Positions 23,625 to 35,910 of a stretch of DNA of 64,000 nt are shown here, in pieces. The notes beneath the pieces were generated by a model. The model did not search any database. It saw nothing but the letters and a program-made list of their open reading frames with translations, and was not told where the DNA came from. Position 1 is the first letter of the stretch; every line of letters starts with the position of its first letter. The DNA is taken from assembly GCA_002189035.1 (NCBI GenBank), contig CM007990.1, forward strand, positions 1,736,001 through 1,800,000, in the 5' to 3' direction. Source of the DNA: Utricularia gibba. Taxonomy: Eukaryota; Streptophyta; Magnoliopsida; Lamiales; Lentibulariaceae. The translations under genes were made by a program, and so were the position numbers.

Positions 23625-23895
23625 TCACCTCTTGGGCGACGCATAGACACGTAAATAGCGCCCAAGGATGCTGAAGGTGTCGTTTATATCCATAAGCAAC
23701 GCCCATAGCATCCTTGGGCGCCGCTTATACATCTAAGTAGTGCCCATGACATTATGAACCAATGCCCAATGCATTTCTGGGCGTCGCTTATATCCATAAG
23801 CAACACCCATAGCATCCTTGGGCGCTGCTTATGATTTGTAAGTGACGTCCAGGAATGTCTAGGCGCTGCTTAACATAGCAAACAACGCCCTTTGC
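23625..23895. repeat. Imperfect repeat array with GGGCGxCGCTTA motifs, MULE-2
   Basis: Units of about 40-80 bases alternate the motif CTTGGGCGCCGCTTAT with its inverse, ATAAGCAACGCCCATAG. The array lies between the end of the transposase and cargo B. The same core, AGCGCCC or its complement, recurs at 17115, 19035 and 19065 and, as GGGCGTTGCTT or AGCGGCGTCC, in the right terminal repeat near 28560-28600. The density of CG-containing cores in otherwise AT-rich sequence is striking. It may be a protein-binding array. Confidence 0.7.
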
Positions 23896-24374
23896 TTAGA
23901 GAGTCAGAATTTTGTAATAATAAACTGTTAATTATTTACTTCTTTGCAATTTGTAGTCATAATGTTCTATTTTGTTAGTAAAAATATACTCAAGACCTTG
24001 TAAAAAAAAATTCTAGTTAATTTTTTCAAATATTGTTGGAAAAATACAAAATACTTCAAAAAATTAAATATATACCTACCTCACTTAAATATACACCAAC
24101 TCCCTTTTCAAACCCTATACCCTCTTATTCTCTTCTCCTCTTCTCCTCTTACCCTCTTCCATCGCATCTTCACCAACTTTCACCTTCAAAATCTCCACCT
24201 TCTTCTTCACTGTGTATGTAAATTTTTCTTCACATAACTGCTTCATCTTGAGAAAAATCTTCTTTTGATAAGCACAACATTTCAAATCCAACCAACTCAT
24301 TCAAGGTATATGATGTCTTTCTGTTTTTTATATTTATTACTAACTCCACTAACATTCGTAATGATAGATGACTT
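23896..24374. other. Spacer and leader of cargo B in MULE-2
   Basis: AT-rich sequence, then a CT-rich stretch (24110-24210) typical of a plant 5' leader. I see no separate gene. A splice acceptor close to 24367 is possible. Confidence 0.4.
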
Positions 24375-25480
24375 TTGGAGACAAGATTAGACAAAAGATA
24401 CTTAGTTCCTGAAAATTTCGTTATATCAGAGAAAGAAGAAGATGAACAAATTTCAGATCAACCACCACAACGTGTTGGCACTCGTGCTTTTGCAGTTAGC
24501 ACCGAACATTTTAGATGTGGGTTAAGGTTACCTATCCAACCCTTTGTAGAGTCCGTGCTTCGTTCGGTGCGGCTTCCATTATCTCATTTAACACCAGCTT
24601 CTATTGGAAATAGTATTGCATTCATGAGGTTATGTGAAGATGATGGATATCCGCTTAGTGTTGGTGCATTGTTTAGCATTGCAAAGTGTTCCAAGGTTGC
24701 TCACACAAATCATTTCACAATATCATCAAAGGCAGGAATTAAAATAGTCATAGGTTTATGAGATTCTTATGGAGATTGGTGGACTAATTTTGTATGAGTC
24801 ACTCCACCGAAAGACATGCAAATAAGAATACCTAGACATCTTTCAACCTCATCCATTGTTGGAAAACCAACAGGTAGAAAATGCTTCCTTTGCAAGACTC
24901 TTTTAATTTTCTTAACATTTTGTATGTTTTCAACTAATAGTTTTTTTTAATATTATAAGGTATCCAACTATTGGATGAAGATGACAAACAGTGTCTTAGA
25001 GCATTACTAATAGCAAAAGACATGAGATGGAGAGATATTGAACCACCAATTTCAAATGTCAGAGGTGCAATACGTATTTGGTGTGGCACTCCTTGTAGGA
25101 TAAGAACAGTGCAGACTCATCTCGAAAAACATGATGTAGAAGAAGAACATACAACACATCATGATGTTTATGAGGAGGAGATGGTTGGTTCATCGGCTCC
25201 ACAACAAGTAGAGGATCATGATGTTGTGCAATTGCGTTCTGAGCTTGAGGAGGCCAGAAAGGAAATAGACCAATTGAAGAAAACCATCTACCAATATGAA
25301 ACAAGATATCCAATGTTCACTTTGCAGTAAATTGATGCTTCAAGTCCAAAGAAACTAATCATTTTAGATATTAACGGTCTACTTGCAGATGTTGTGTACA
25401 TGGACAAGGGACGTGCAGCAAGAAAACCTAACTGCATCATCGAGCGAAGAGCAAGTAAGTAGTACAATTTTGTCACTCTA
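24375..25480 (+). pseudogene. Cargo B of MULE-2: Transposase_28-like domain fused to an FCP1/NIF-like phosphatase, truncated
   Basis: The N-terminal part reads RYLVPENFVISEKEE, then FAVSTEHFRCGLRLPIQPFV, then RLPLSHLTPASIGNSIAFMR LCEDDG. This is nearly the wording of the copy at 56925. In-frame stops follow (TGA before DSYGDWWTNFV and another after it). Past an intron, EDDKQCLRALLIAKDMRWRD is the conserved junction, then a coiled coil (QLRSELEEARKEIDQLKKTI). After an in-frame TAA at 25328 the phosphatase begins with KKLIILDINGLLADVVYMD, the HAD motif I region. It carries DxN where classical FCP1/SCP enzymes have DxD. The Athila-like fragment starting near 25585 removes the remainder. The first listed codon only opens the visible frame; the true start is probably upstream. 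Confidence 0.75.
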
Positions 25481-25584
25481 ACTACTTGTGCAGTGACGAC
25501 ATTCTTTTTTTTTATTACAGTTTATTTAATACCAAATTGTAGCGAATTTATTAAAGGGCACCTGCTCTTTTAGTCTTGAACAGG

Positions 25585-28271
25585 TATTTGGGAGGCTGTT
25601 AAAGTGCCACTCGACAAGGCACCAGCATCATTGCCAAGGTGATCGTGTTCTTTTTGTGGGCGATGATGAAGAAGCTCCCATCAATTTGGGATGGTGAATT
25701 GCAACCCAAATGCACTTCATCACCGCTAAAAATGAAAGAGTGCTGCCATTTGCTTCTCTCATAACCAAGCTCGCCCAACATCTCAAAGTGAACCTTGACA
25801 AGCAGACCCCTCAGGTAGACAATTATTTTCGTTATCTAGATTTGGATGACCTGTTTTCTAACAGCTACCTGAAGGAGGTTGAGGGGAAGGCCATATTTGT
25901 TTAAGCGGGTAACAAAAGTACCATTACTTCTATGCCTCCCTCAATTGTGAATCCATATGGTGCGCCAACAGACTTTCCTCTTAGCACTACACCTTCAAGC
26001 CCCACCAAACACACCCTTCTGCTAGCTATTCAAAGTCTCTAGGAACAGGTTTCTGCACTTTCAACGAAACTGGACACTCTGATGGCTATTGCTTCACACT
26101 CCAGCGTGCCCCATGACTAAGGTACCCTCCGCTGCACTTGATGATGAGGACATCCTCAAAATTAAGTGTGGGGAGGAGTTTATGTTTCTTTTTATTTTCT
26201 AGTATTTTCTGGGCATTAGGACTTATGTGTTGAACTGTGTTGAATTTTTTTTATGTTTTCATGCTTCATGTTTTGTTTTTCTTTTGTTTTTTGTTTGTGA
26301 AAAATCCCCACTATGCTCCTCAAGTACATTTGCTTCCATGAATAAGGCTAGAATTTTAAGGATTGATCATGCTTAGATTCATGAATGTCTTGTTGCTAGG
26401 AAAATACTTCAATTATTTTTCCTTCTAGATATCAAGCTTTTGTTGCATGTTTTAGGAAAGATTATGCCGTGGCTATGATTATATTTTCAGTCCTTGTATA
26501 TATTATGTTGTGAATAATTTTTTGCTGCTCATATAGTGACCTGACCGAGATTGAAAAAAAAAGAGAAGAAAAAATACAAGGGGTGCCAAAGGTAAGGATG
26601 TTTGGCGAAGCCGTGGTTAACACCACACATAAGGTTTCATAATTCAAGCTCTCTTCCCCAAAGCGGGGACCTCTATCAAAAAAAAAAAAGAGAAAAAAAA
26701 AGGTCTTGAGTCACTATAGCATATGTTCTTTGCTGTTTTTGCCTTGATGATTTTAGTGTATAAGTAGTCATTAGTTGAGTCTTATCCTGATGCATGCAAA
26801 CTTAAGTGGGCTGCCTTAATTTGATTGAAGGATAGGAAAAGAATTGGAGTAAATGCCTGCTGTAGGAATGAACGTACCTTATTCGTGACTTAGGTTCTAC
26901 CCTTTTTCGTGGATTGCTATGATTTTCATATTTGAGGACAAGCATGATTTAAGTGTGGGGAATATGTTAAGTGTCATTTTCTAGTTAATTATTAGATATT
27001 ATTATGTGTTAATTATGTATGAAGTTGCCCAAATTAAGAGTCTTATTATTACGTATTTGATTTTTACTAGAAAATTCTTATTTTCCCGTTTTATGTACAT
27101 TTTATGCCTTTTTTTTCACACTTTAACCGAGACATGTCAGGAGACTGTCATGGAGTGTTGCAGGAGGGTGGTCAGAGTTTGACTTTTCGTGCCTTGTACG
27201 CGACTTGGAACGATTGTGGGCGGAAGACTTACACTAATCAAGGCCCCTGACTTACGGCATGTCAGAGTTTGCAGCAATGATTGGGCGCAAACTTGCACGC
27301 AAAAAAAGTCTGGTGGCACACGCAAGACAGAAGGAATTATGGGAAGGGGACCCAATGGAGTTAATGCACGTGCGGAGTGATATAAAAGCCACTTGGAGCA
27401 CTTAGTTTCGAACTTTTACCATTTTTCCTTTCTAGACTTAGACCTTTTGAGTTCTTCCTCCCCTCAAGGAGGAAGAACACTTAGCTTACTTTTCGTTTCT
27501 GTTTTGATGGCCCTTTTGGGCTAAAAACCTTTAGTTTTTTGGGAAGTAGATGAAGTTTCCTTCTAAGTCCTGAGCAATACACTCGATTCTTCGTTGAATT
27601 GATTTCGGATTCTGCATACTTCCATGCGTATTGTTGTAGTCTTTTTGTAATGAACTCTTAGTCAAGGTTCATGAGTAGCAGGCCACTCCTCGCGGATTTT
27701 GGTGAAGATCAAGGTGAAGAGCACCAATTCCAACCCCGTCGGTTCAAGGGAAGTAGCGGATTGTTTGTGGCCTAGGTACCACGATAGTGGACAGGTTGTG
27801 ACCTCGGACGTGCCACTGGCCATTGGCAGCAGCTGGGCACACGCGCGCAATTCGGTTTTGAAGGCAATCGAAGGCAATCCTCTTGTATTCCTCATCGTCC
27901 AAGGGGGAATCACATGAGGCTATTCCCGTGCCTCCTTGTCAATCAGAGTGTAAGGGAGAGTAGGCTATTCCTTACTCTTATAACCAGCTATTAGGAAGAA
28001 ATCAGTGAAAACCGAGGCAAGGATGGACAAAGGCCGGAGATGGAGTCTTATTCCCAGGAACTACGTCCCGTAATCAAGGCCCATCACTTAGGTTGTAACT
28101 TTCATTTCTGCATTTTAAAAACACCCTTTTATAAAACCATGACATTTTGTGGAAGTTTCTTACAAAACACTTTTCACGAAAAACAAATCCCTATGATCGA
28201 TACTCGTACTACGCTTTCTAGTGTCTTACGTTTTAAATATTTAAAATTTGTTGAGGAAACGACGCGCAACA
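25585..28271 (+). mobile_element. Athila-like Ty3/gypsy fragment: 3' internal region plus 3' LTR
   Basis: The left edge is approximate. The frame at 25710-25904 (HFITAKNERVLPFASLITKL, then NYFRYLDLDDLFSNSYL) resembles the plant transposon-protein domain found after pol in Athila elements (Transposase_32-like). Further on, CCTCAAAATTAAGTGTGGGG near 26155 and AGCATGATTTAAGTGTGGGG at 26941-26960 are polypurine-type sequences; the second lies directly before the LTR. Gag, protease, reverse transcriptase and integrase are absent, so the element is 5' truncated. It interrupts cargo B. Confidence 0.75.
26965..28271 (+). repeat. Athila-like LTR (family C), copy 1
   Basis: It begins TGTTAAGTGTCATTTTCTAG and ends GACGCGCAACA. 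It aligns along its length with 46701-48001. It contains a likely promoter, GTGATATAAAAGCCACTTGG (27376-27395), shared by both copies. Confidence 0.85.
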
Positions 28272-28396
28272 ACACCATAAAATATATCTCATTTTATTAC
28301 AAAGTGTTTTTAATAATATATAGTTTAAATACAAATCAAGTTATATTTATGATTGTTGTTTAAATTACTAATATACACAATGTACTTTTATCATGA

Positions 28397-29078
28397 ACAT
28401 AAAGATTTAGTTTGTTTTAATGAATGAAAATATTTTGGGGACAATTCTAAAAGTTGTTGATCGAAACTGTATCACTCTATCGGAATGCTCATGTTTCCAA
28501 AGAGAGATGCAGTATGTATTCACTCATGAGACCTTTGTTGGGCATCGCTTCTTATTCAAGCGGCGTCCAGAATATATTGGGCGTTGCTTGTGATTTCAAG
28601 AAGCGTTCGAAAAATATTTATATTTAGTTGTTTTTTAAAAATATATATTTCAAATAAACTATTATACACCAATTATATTATTAATAGAGATATGAAATCA
28701 TTTAATATAATAATTAAAAATAATATTTACGTAATTTTTTATGAAATGATTTAATATTACAATATATGAATAATTGTTACCTAATATTTATATTACTATT
28801 TATTTTATATCTTTTAGATTTAATAATATTATATGTCAAATTTTATTACAATTTTTTTCAATAGCATACAATTTACATTCTATAGTATATTATTAATTAT
28901 TGTTTCATAAGATTTTAATAAAATAATGAATATGCATATAGTTATATATATATATATATATATTATTAGAATTTATTTATAAATACAATATTAAGGATGG
29001 GTACTTTGCAAAAGGTTTTGAGAAGATGGGTATTTTTCAAATTAGGTAGGAGAGAGATGGGCGCTTTCAAATTAACTC
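28397..29078. repeat. Right terminal inverted repeat of MULE-2
   Basis: Reverse-complement match of 16290-17058. It includes a run of alternating T and A near 28944-28966 that is longer than in the left copy. Confidence 0.88.
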
Positions 29079-29088
29079 GGATAACAAC
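29079..29088. repeat. Right target-site duplication of MULE-2
   Basis: GGATAACAAC, as at 16280-16289. Confidence 0.92.
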
Positions 29089-29434
29089 CATTTGCTCTGA
29101 ATTTCTGCAGGTCAGCAGCCGTTGTTAGGTGCAGGTTGTCAATATCTCTTTTTTGTCCACTTCATGATTGTTTCCGATTTACCAAGAACATCTGGGATTT
29201 ATTATTCATAGGATAGTTCGTGGTCTTTATTCTATTTATCCGGCTTGGGTCTTTATTCTGATTTATATCTCCTTGCTAATATGTGAAGACTCCTCCCAAT
29301 TCATTTATTTACTGATTTAGTATCCAAGCTGGCTCTTCCAATTTACTTCCTGAATTCCATGATTTGGAACCATCTTTTTTGTGTTTTACCTTCTCTATGC
29401 TGCATGCCGAATTTCAATACCATCATCAATGAAT
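29089..29434. other. No gene seen; continuation of the pre-insertion sequence
   Basis: This should join directly to the sequence left of 16280. The CT-rich text ATTTCTGCAG near 29101-29110 looks like a splice acceptor, but I find no exon I can support. Confidence 0.35.
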
Positions 29435-29439
29435 GGAAT
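29435..29439. repeat. Target duplication of solo LTR A2, left
   Basis: GGAAT, repeated at 30588-30592. Confidence 0.8.
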
Positions 29440-30587
29440 TGATACACAAAAATTTACACGTCGTAAATGTGAATCTTCCTATCAAATAAATTTATAACCT
29501 AATACACATTCTAGCATAAAACAATTATGAGCATAGTGATTAGGATCGAACACGAAGAGCAGGTGCTTGCTATGTGAAAGTTAATGCATGAAATCAGTGT
29601 CACGTTGGTAAAATTGGTCTTAACTAGGACTACGGATGGAATGCAGTAAAGAAAAGTAACAAGTTCTGGAGCTCAGTTGTTTCTGGAATGGAATGGCTGA
29701 TGCCTTGGGAATCCTAGGGGATACATGCTTATCACTAAACAAGCTCACACAAACCACAAATCATACAACTAACTCGCAAGATCTAGGTCTACCCGGATTC
29801 TTGTTTTTCCCCCTAATCTTTGGTCTACCTCTAATTAGGGTTGTTAAGTTGGGTTTCACTACTTCCTCTTCCTGGATCTATCCTGGTTTGTTAATAAAGT
29901 GGCGTGACTTATGGTTTATTAAGTGTAAGGATGGATTAGCATATTTCTCCCCTTTTCACCCCAAGTCACCCCCCTAAGTGCTTAGCCACTAATGCTTAAG
30001 GTGAACGAAAGTGGAAAAGAAAAGATCACCCACAGTATGCTCATTTCACAGTCGAATACTAGAAAGCAAACAAGTAATGTGAAATGTCGACAAAAACTAA
30101 AAACGTCGCTAGCTACTCTTAGCTAAGAGTAATATTCTTCGAAAACAGAAAATAGTCTTGAACTTCAGCTTCGTTCCTGTTTGTCTTCCTTCTTCTTCCT
30201 CCCTAGAAAAATCTCCATAAACTTGTCGTGAGTCTCTAATGGGAGATCTGCCTTCTCTCTCCTCTTCCCTCCCTTTTTGTCCAAAATCTCACTTTTTCAC
30301 CTCCTTGGATTTTGTGCGTACTCTTTTTCAGACTTCTGCCACCTTCTCTACCACTACACTGTTCATATTCGGCTCCTTGGGATTTGTGTTGCGACCTTTG
30401 CTGCATTGCTCGAAGGAAACTATTAGAAGGTTGGAACTAAATCGCAAATTTAGTCCCAACTAAGACTAAATTGGCACTACTATGGTACTTATGTGCAAAA
30501 ATATAGAACTAGGCAATAAAGCTTGATTTTTGTAGCACAAAATGAGTTAATTCCATGCATTAAGTCACTCAAAAATATGCGTTATCA
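29440..30587. mobile_element. Solo LTR A2 (family A), 1.15 kb
   Basis: It starts TGATACACAAAAATTTACAC and ends ATGCGTTATCA, with TGATA/TATCA tips and the 5-base duplication GGAAT. It shares several blocks with LTR A1. It lies 351 bases outside the right MULE-2 duplication and has no internal genes. Confidence 0.88.
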
Positions 30588-30592
30588 GGAAT
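30588..30592. repeat. Target duplication of solo LTR A2, right
   Basis: GGAAT, as at 29435-29439. Confidence 0.8.
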
Positions 30593-31199
30593 ATTTGTTA
30601 TCCTAAACTTCATGTATTTTGATGTCGAATACAATTTTTAGTCTTAAAACAACTATCATAAATTCAATAACAATGTGAAAATAAAAATACAATGTAATGC
30701 CCAAGGGTTTCATGAGTGGAATGCTCACTCAATTTGAACAAAGTCTATCAAGAACGATCTCTATTATTTTTTGGTTTCTATTTATTTAGGTTTCCTAAAC
30801 TAGATTATATTAAAGTTTACTATTTTATAAAATTAATAAGACTAGATCTATTTGATTCTGTTGATTTCTACTTAAAAAAATTATATATGTAAGTAAATTC
30901 CAAACCCATTGGTAAACCTCTAGGTTAGGTCTCCTAAAATATGATTATTTTCCTCTTTCACTTCTGAATTTATCCTGAATTGTTAAAAACATTTACATAG
31001 GTATATTATCACTTTTAGAGTTAGACTAAAATGAGTACTTCTTTCCCTTCTTTCCAAGGCATCACTCTTAACTCAATATTCATGTTATATATAAGTAAAA
31101 TATTATCACAAAATGAAAAAAAGTAAATAGAAACAAAAAGTAATGTGTATTCCTAAATGTTAAATAGTCGATTCGATTTCCATAGCATTATTCTTAGTT
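30593..31199. other. AT-rich, no gene seen
   Basis: No frame with a recognisable product. It may be eroded gypsy sequence upstream of the reverse transcriptase remains. Confidence 0.35.
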
Positions 31200-34100
31200 G
31201 GGAGCAATAAATCATGGAATTGAGTTGAATTCTTGAGTTGGGTTGAGATTTTTAAACAAGATCATCATGAAGTATCACTTCTCCATTAACCATTTTGATG
31301 ATTGGTTGAACCACATAGTAGGCGCCTCTGTATTTTCAAAATTAGATTTAAAGAATGGTTATAAAAGATTTGTATTTGACCGGATGATGTGTGGAAGATG
31401 ATGTTCAAAATGTAAGAAGGACTTATGAGTGTTTGGTGATGCCATTTGGATTGTCAAATGCTCCTAACACTTTCATACATGCAATGTATCACTTGCTCCA
31501 TCCCTTCATTGAAAAATTTTTAGTTGTATATTTTAATGATATTTTGATCTTCAACATCAATAGAGCTTCTCATTCTTATCATTTCCAATAAGTTTTGAAT
31601 GTGCTTCAGTAAACACATTTCTTTTTAACAAAAACCAAGTGTTATTTTTTGTAGAGCTAGTTTTTATCCTTGGGGTTTATCATCTCCAATTATAGCTTGT
31701 CAAGGGACCTAATGAAAGTCAATACTATTAAGTAATGATTGGTGCCCTAAATGATTGATTTCATGGTTTGGCTTCTTTTTATCACTACTTTATACCAAAT
31801 TTCAATCAAGAGATGTTGACCATTACGGATTGCTTGAACAAGGCTCTTTTACATGATCCAAAGAGTCTCATCGAGCTTTCCACTAGTTCAAAAAGAAGTT
31901 GAAAACCACCTCAATATTGGCCATTTTGGATTTTAACAGCCTTTTGAACTCCATTTCAATAAAGGGGTCAATCAATTGTTTATTTCAACAAAAAAACTAA
32001 GGGATGCTTAGATTTATTATGTTGCTTATGACTTATTATTTGCTCTAGTGAGAGCAATTGGGTATTGGAATCATTATTTGCTACATTAGGACTTTATATT
32101 ATGGACAGGTCATGACTTGAAGCACCTGAACAATTAAGAAAAGATACTGGTTTGTCATGCCTATTGGACTGCATTTTTTACAATAATTTACATTCACCAT
32201 TAAACACACAAGTGGAGTTCACAACCATGTAGCTGATGCCCTTGGTCACAAGTGAAGCCGTTTATCCACTATGTGCATTCAAGTCACGAGTTTTGAATCA
32301 ATGAAGGAGTTATATGCTGAAGGCCTATATTTTAGGTGAATCTTGGATAAATTTTTGATTGGGCAGAATGGTGATTATACTCAAATGGATATCCTCTTAT
32401 TTAAAGGGCATGATTGTGTGTATTTGACTCTAGTATTTGACTTCAATTAATCCAAGAGTTACATTGTGAAGGACATGTGAGCCGTGATCAAACACTATTT
32501 TTCGATGAGAAATGCTTAATTTTTGCCAGAGCACTAGAGGTAGGTGACACATTTCATGAGGGGATGCCAAGTGTGTCAACGTAGCAACAATGAGGCCACC
32601 AATACAAACTTGTATTTCCCTTAGACAATTCCACAACACCCTTGGTTGGATATCGATGTAGATTTTATGCAGGGTTTGATGCTACTTTTATGGTAGTGGA
32701 TCTTTTTCGAGATGTCTCATTTACTATTGTGCAAGCAAACCATTGATGCTAGCCAAATGACATAATTATTTTTCTGAGAGATATAACATCTTCATGGGTA
32801 ACCACTCTTCATCGTCTTTGATTGCAACCCTCGTTTTGTGGGATATTTTCGGAGAAGTCTTTGGAAACTCATTGGAACCACATTAAAATGCAACTCTATC
32901 TATCACTTGGAAACATATAGTCAAATAAAGATGGTCAACCACTTCTTTGGTAATCTACTTTGCTTCCTTGTTAACAAAGATCACAAGTTATGGGAATCAT
33001 TGATCATTCTTTCTAAGTATGCGTACAATCACACAAGCAACCATAATACTGGATTGATCCCCTTTTAGGTAGTATACTCAATTCAACCTCAAGGATTGAT
33101 GCGTGTCATTTTCACAACAAATTTTAAAGATTTTTAAACTCGTAAAACACAAATTGCATAGTACGAGTGTCGAACATAGAATGTTATTTTTCAGTGAAAG
33201 ATGAAATAACACCAAATTCAAGTATCGCAATTTGTAAAGGGTTCGGAAGTAAAAGGTGCAAGAAACGTAAATGATGAAGCTTGAGTAAGGAAGTAAGGGG
33301 GGTTGCAAACAAACAATAGAAATAAACGTAAGCGATGAACCTCAAATAAAGAGAATGTTCTTGGGATTGGAATTCGGCCCAGCTATGTTTATCGTGTCTT
33401 CACTCTTCTCTGATCTTCTCGAGTACTCGGTTATAAGAATAAGGAATTGGCTACTCTCCCTTACACTCTCTTGCAAGAAGGCATGAGAATAGCCCGATGT
33501 TGCTCCTCCTCGGACGAACGTAAAGATAAGAGGTACTGCCATCATACCCTCATGGTCGAATTGCGTGCATGTGCCCAAGTGTTGCCAAAGACCCAATGAG
33601 TCTAGATACGAGATCACTATTTTTCCATTGATCCTGAGGTATAGCCACAGACAAAATGTTGTCTCCCTCCTGCTAAAAGAGCATGAATTGGTGCTTTCCA
33701 CATTGTTCCTCTTCAAAACTCGCGGGTAATAATTAGCTAATCATGAATCTTGAATAATAGGATTGTTACAGAAAGACTGTAACATAGTCATATGAAGACA
33801 TATAGAACTCAATCAGATTCAAAGGAAAAATGAAGATTAACTAACAAAACATAGAATTGGGAGTCTCCCAACCCAAAAACAAAAGTTTCTAGCTGCGAAC
33901 GGTCATACAAACTAAGGAAAATGGAAATAAGGTTCTAGAGAGAAGCTAGAGGAAAAATCCTCTAGAGAGGGAAACTAAGTCTAAACTAAAACTGGGAAAG
34001 TGAATGCTCAATGTTTGAATTGAACTAAAATGAATTACTTTGTCTGAGTTTTCATGTCCCCTTGGTCTTGTTATGAATTAGAGTGACTTGCAAGAAAGTT

Positions 34101-34830
34101 CTTCTCTGATACTTATATGCTAATAATTTTATCTGTCAGAGACTCACGCGTACCGCACGTCAAGGCTCATCATTAGGCGTCTACAATATTCCGGAAATCA
34201 AGGAGATTTCAGTTCGGAAAGATCCATTTTGTCGCCATTTGCTGCCTTCTTTCTTTCATTTCTTATCATGTGTTTGCCTCTAGAAAAACTTAAACAAAAC
34301 TAACAAAAATATTAGATAAAATATAGGATTTAGGATAATTACCCTAATCTACATAAAAACCTAAATCTTATATTATAAACTCCTAGCTCAATAACTTTAA
34401 TCATATTTAGATATAAAAACGACATAAAAGATAATGAGAAAATGACATTTAACAAGGACTACCCCGCTAGACTCAATGGAAAAGTCGAGGATTTCGTAGG
34501 GTTTGCATCACACCTAAGAAATGGTCAAGTTGCATCTCACAATGACCAATGCAGCCTACAAACATCGAGTTGATCAAAAGTGCCATCATTTGGAGATTAC
34601 GATTGCAAATTTAGTTTTGGTGATATTATTAAATGAGTGATATTTAACTCATGAGTATCATACGTTGGTAGCCAAGAAGATCTAACCTATAGAAGTGTTG
34701 GCTTACATAAATTTCAATGTCTATAAGGTTTGATTACTATCTCATATCTACTATGCAGATGTCTCAAAAATTCAACATATGATTCCCTATCATTCACTTG
34801 TTCTATACTTGGAGGAGAGTTGTTCTCGAG
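31200..34830 (+). pseudogene. Ty3/gypsy pol remains (reverse transcriptase to integrase), split by an LTR
   Basis: Reverse transcriptase: FSINHFDDWLNHIVGASVFS and KLDLKNGYKRFVFD (31275-31385), then [20 protein letters not shown] and [13 protein letters not shown] (31430-31560). The catalytic pair normally written YxDD reads YFND, so the active site is lost. Integrase remains lie near 32560-33065, with NHFFGNLLCFLVNKDHKLWE recognisable. After the LTR at 33097-34454 the pol C-terminus resumes: MTNAAYKHRVDQKCHHLEIT, LVAKKI, then PIEVLAYINFNVYKV and MIPYHS (34530-34800). Numerous stops occur. The element's own LTRs were not found. Confidence 0.75.
33097..34454. mobile_element. LTR B1 (family B), 1.36 kb, probable solo LTR
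   Basis: It starts TGATGCGTGTCATTTTCAC and ends ATGACATTTAACA. The flanks AGGAT (33092-33096) and AGGAC (34455-34459) match in four of five bases. It aligns with LTR B2 at 42227-43479; both carry AAGCTTGAGTAAGG, AAACGTAAGCGATGAACC and a GGAATTGGCTACTCTCCCTT-type block. It splits a decayed gypsy pol. Confidence 0.82.
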
Positions 34831-35910
34831 TTAGTGGGGATGATGTAGACCTAGTAATAGGCCCAATGGACCTTGATCTTGTTTGCATAAAAGCCTAAAT
34901 GGAATCTTAAAAACCTCAACAACACTTGATGGAAGCACCTCTTGCATTTCTAAATAATTTTCAAGTCTTCTCTATCTACTCTTTGCTTGGACACGGGAGT
35001 TGCATGTATTCAACCTGATTATTGTGTGTTTCATGTGGAAGTGAGTTTCATGTTCTTCTTTCATTAATCCTTGAGAGTTTTATTCATTTGTTAAAGGTTT
35101 TCTAACATTGAGTGTTTTCTCATTTGTTACAATAAGCAGATACGATCACATTCCAAGAAAAAAAAAGATCAAAAAAAGATATGAGGAAGAAGCAAATAAT
35201 GAAAAAAATATGGAAGAAAAAATAGAAAACATAGAGGGAAAAAGTAGAAGAGGAGATGAAGGAGAAGAATAAGATCTTTCACTTGCTCGACTAAGAAATC
35301 TATCACGGGAACACTATTTATTGCCAAGAATAAACTAGAAATTTATCATCTAACTTTCTTTTAAAACCCATTCTATTGAAGTTACTATTCATCTTTTCTT
35401 TTCGTTGCCTGATACTACAGAAAAGGATGAATTATTCTTTGTCTATTAATTCATAACATAAGCCTTTTATTCTTTTTCTATCAAGAAAAATTGATTCAGG
35501 AGAAGCAAAGAGTAATATGTTTATCCAAACAAAATCTAACTAGCAATAGACTAAAGTTAAGGTAGAAATAAGATTTAGGTAGATTTAAATCTCTTATGGA
35601 ATAAAATGTGTTTACGTTTAGCTGAAATGAAAATAGTGTGGAGTATTCTATCCCTTTAACCTTGAGGTGTTAACTTATCTTTTATGCATTTTAATCTAAT
35701 CTATTTCATCATATGTATTTATTGTAAATTGTGTTCATGATTTATTAGTTCAAGCATAGATTTTACCTTTTATCGTGACAAATATAATTCATTACACCTT
35801 TATGTAACAAGCACGTCATTTTTTATGATCAATCTTGATTTATTATACAATTTCGTCTGATTTGTATTTGTTAAGAATTAGACTATATAAATTTAGTTGA
35901 TAGAAAAAGT
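34831..35910. other. No gene seen; downstream of gypsy pol
   Basis: AT-rich sequence with no recognised product. An A-rich stretch at 35155-35260 could be a remnant of the 3' end of the element. No LTR was matched. Confidence 0.35.

Larger units (their letters stand above)
16290..29078. mobile_element. MULE-2: 12.8-kb Mutator-like element with two accessory genes
   Basis: The element is bounded by an exact 10-base duplication. Long terminal inverted repeats pair 16290-17058 with 28397-29078. Their outer ends read GGGTCCATTTGAAAAGTACC and, from the other side, GAGTTAATTTGAAAGCGCCC, followed by CATCTCTCTCCTACCTAATT in both. Contents in order: left repeat, cargo A (-), MURA-like transposase (+) split by a solo LTR, a CG-containing repeat array, cargo B (+) cut by an Athila-like fragment, right repeat. 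Without the nested LTR and Athila piece it would be near 8.7 kb. All genes have stops, so it is non-autonomous now. The good match of the repeats suggests it is younger than MULE-1. Confidence 0.92.

Noticed and set aside
28272-28396. A separate small element between the Athila LTR and the right MULE-2 repeat
   Set aside because: Only about 125 AT-rich bases with no tips or duplication; more simply leftover cargo B or spacer sequence.
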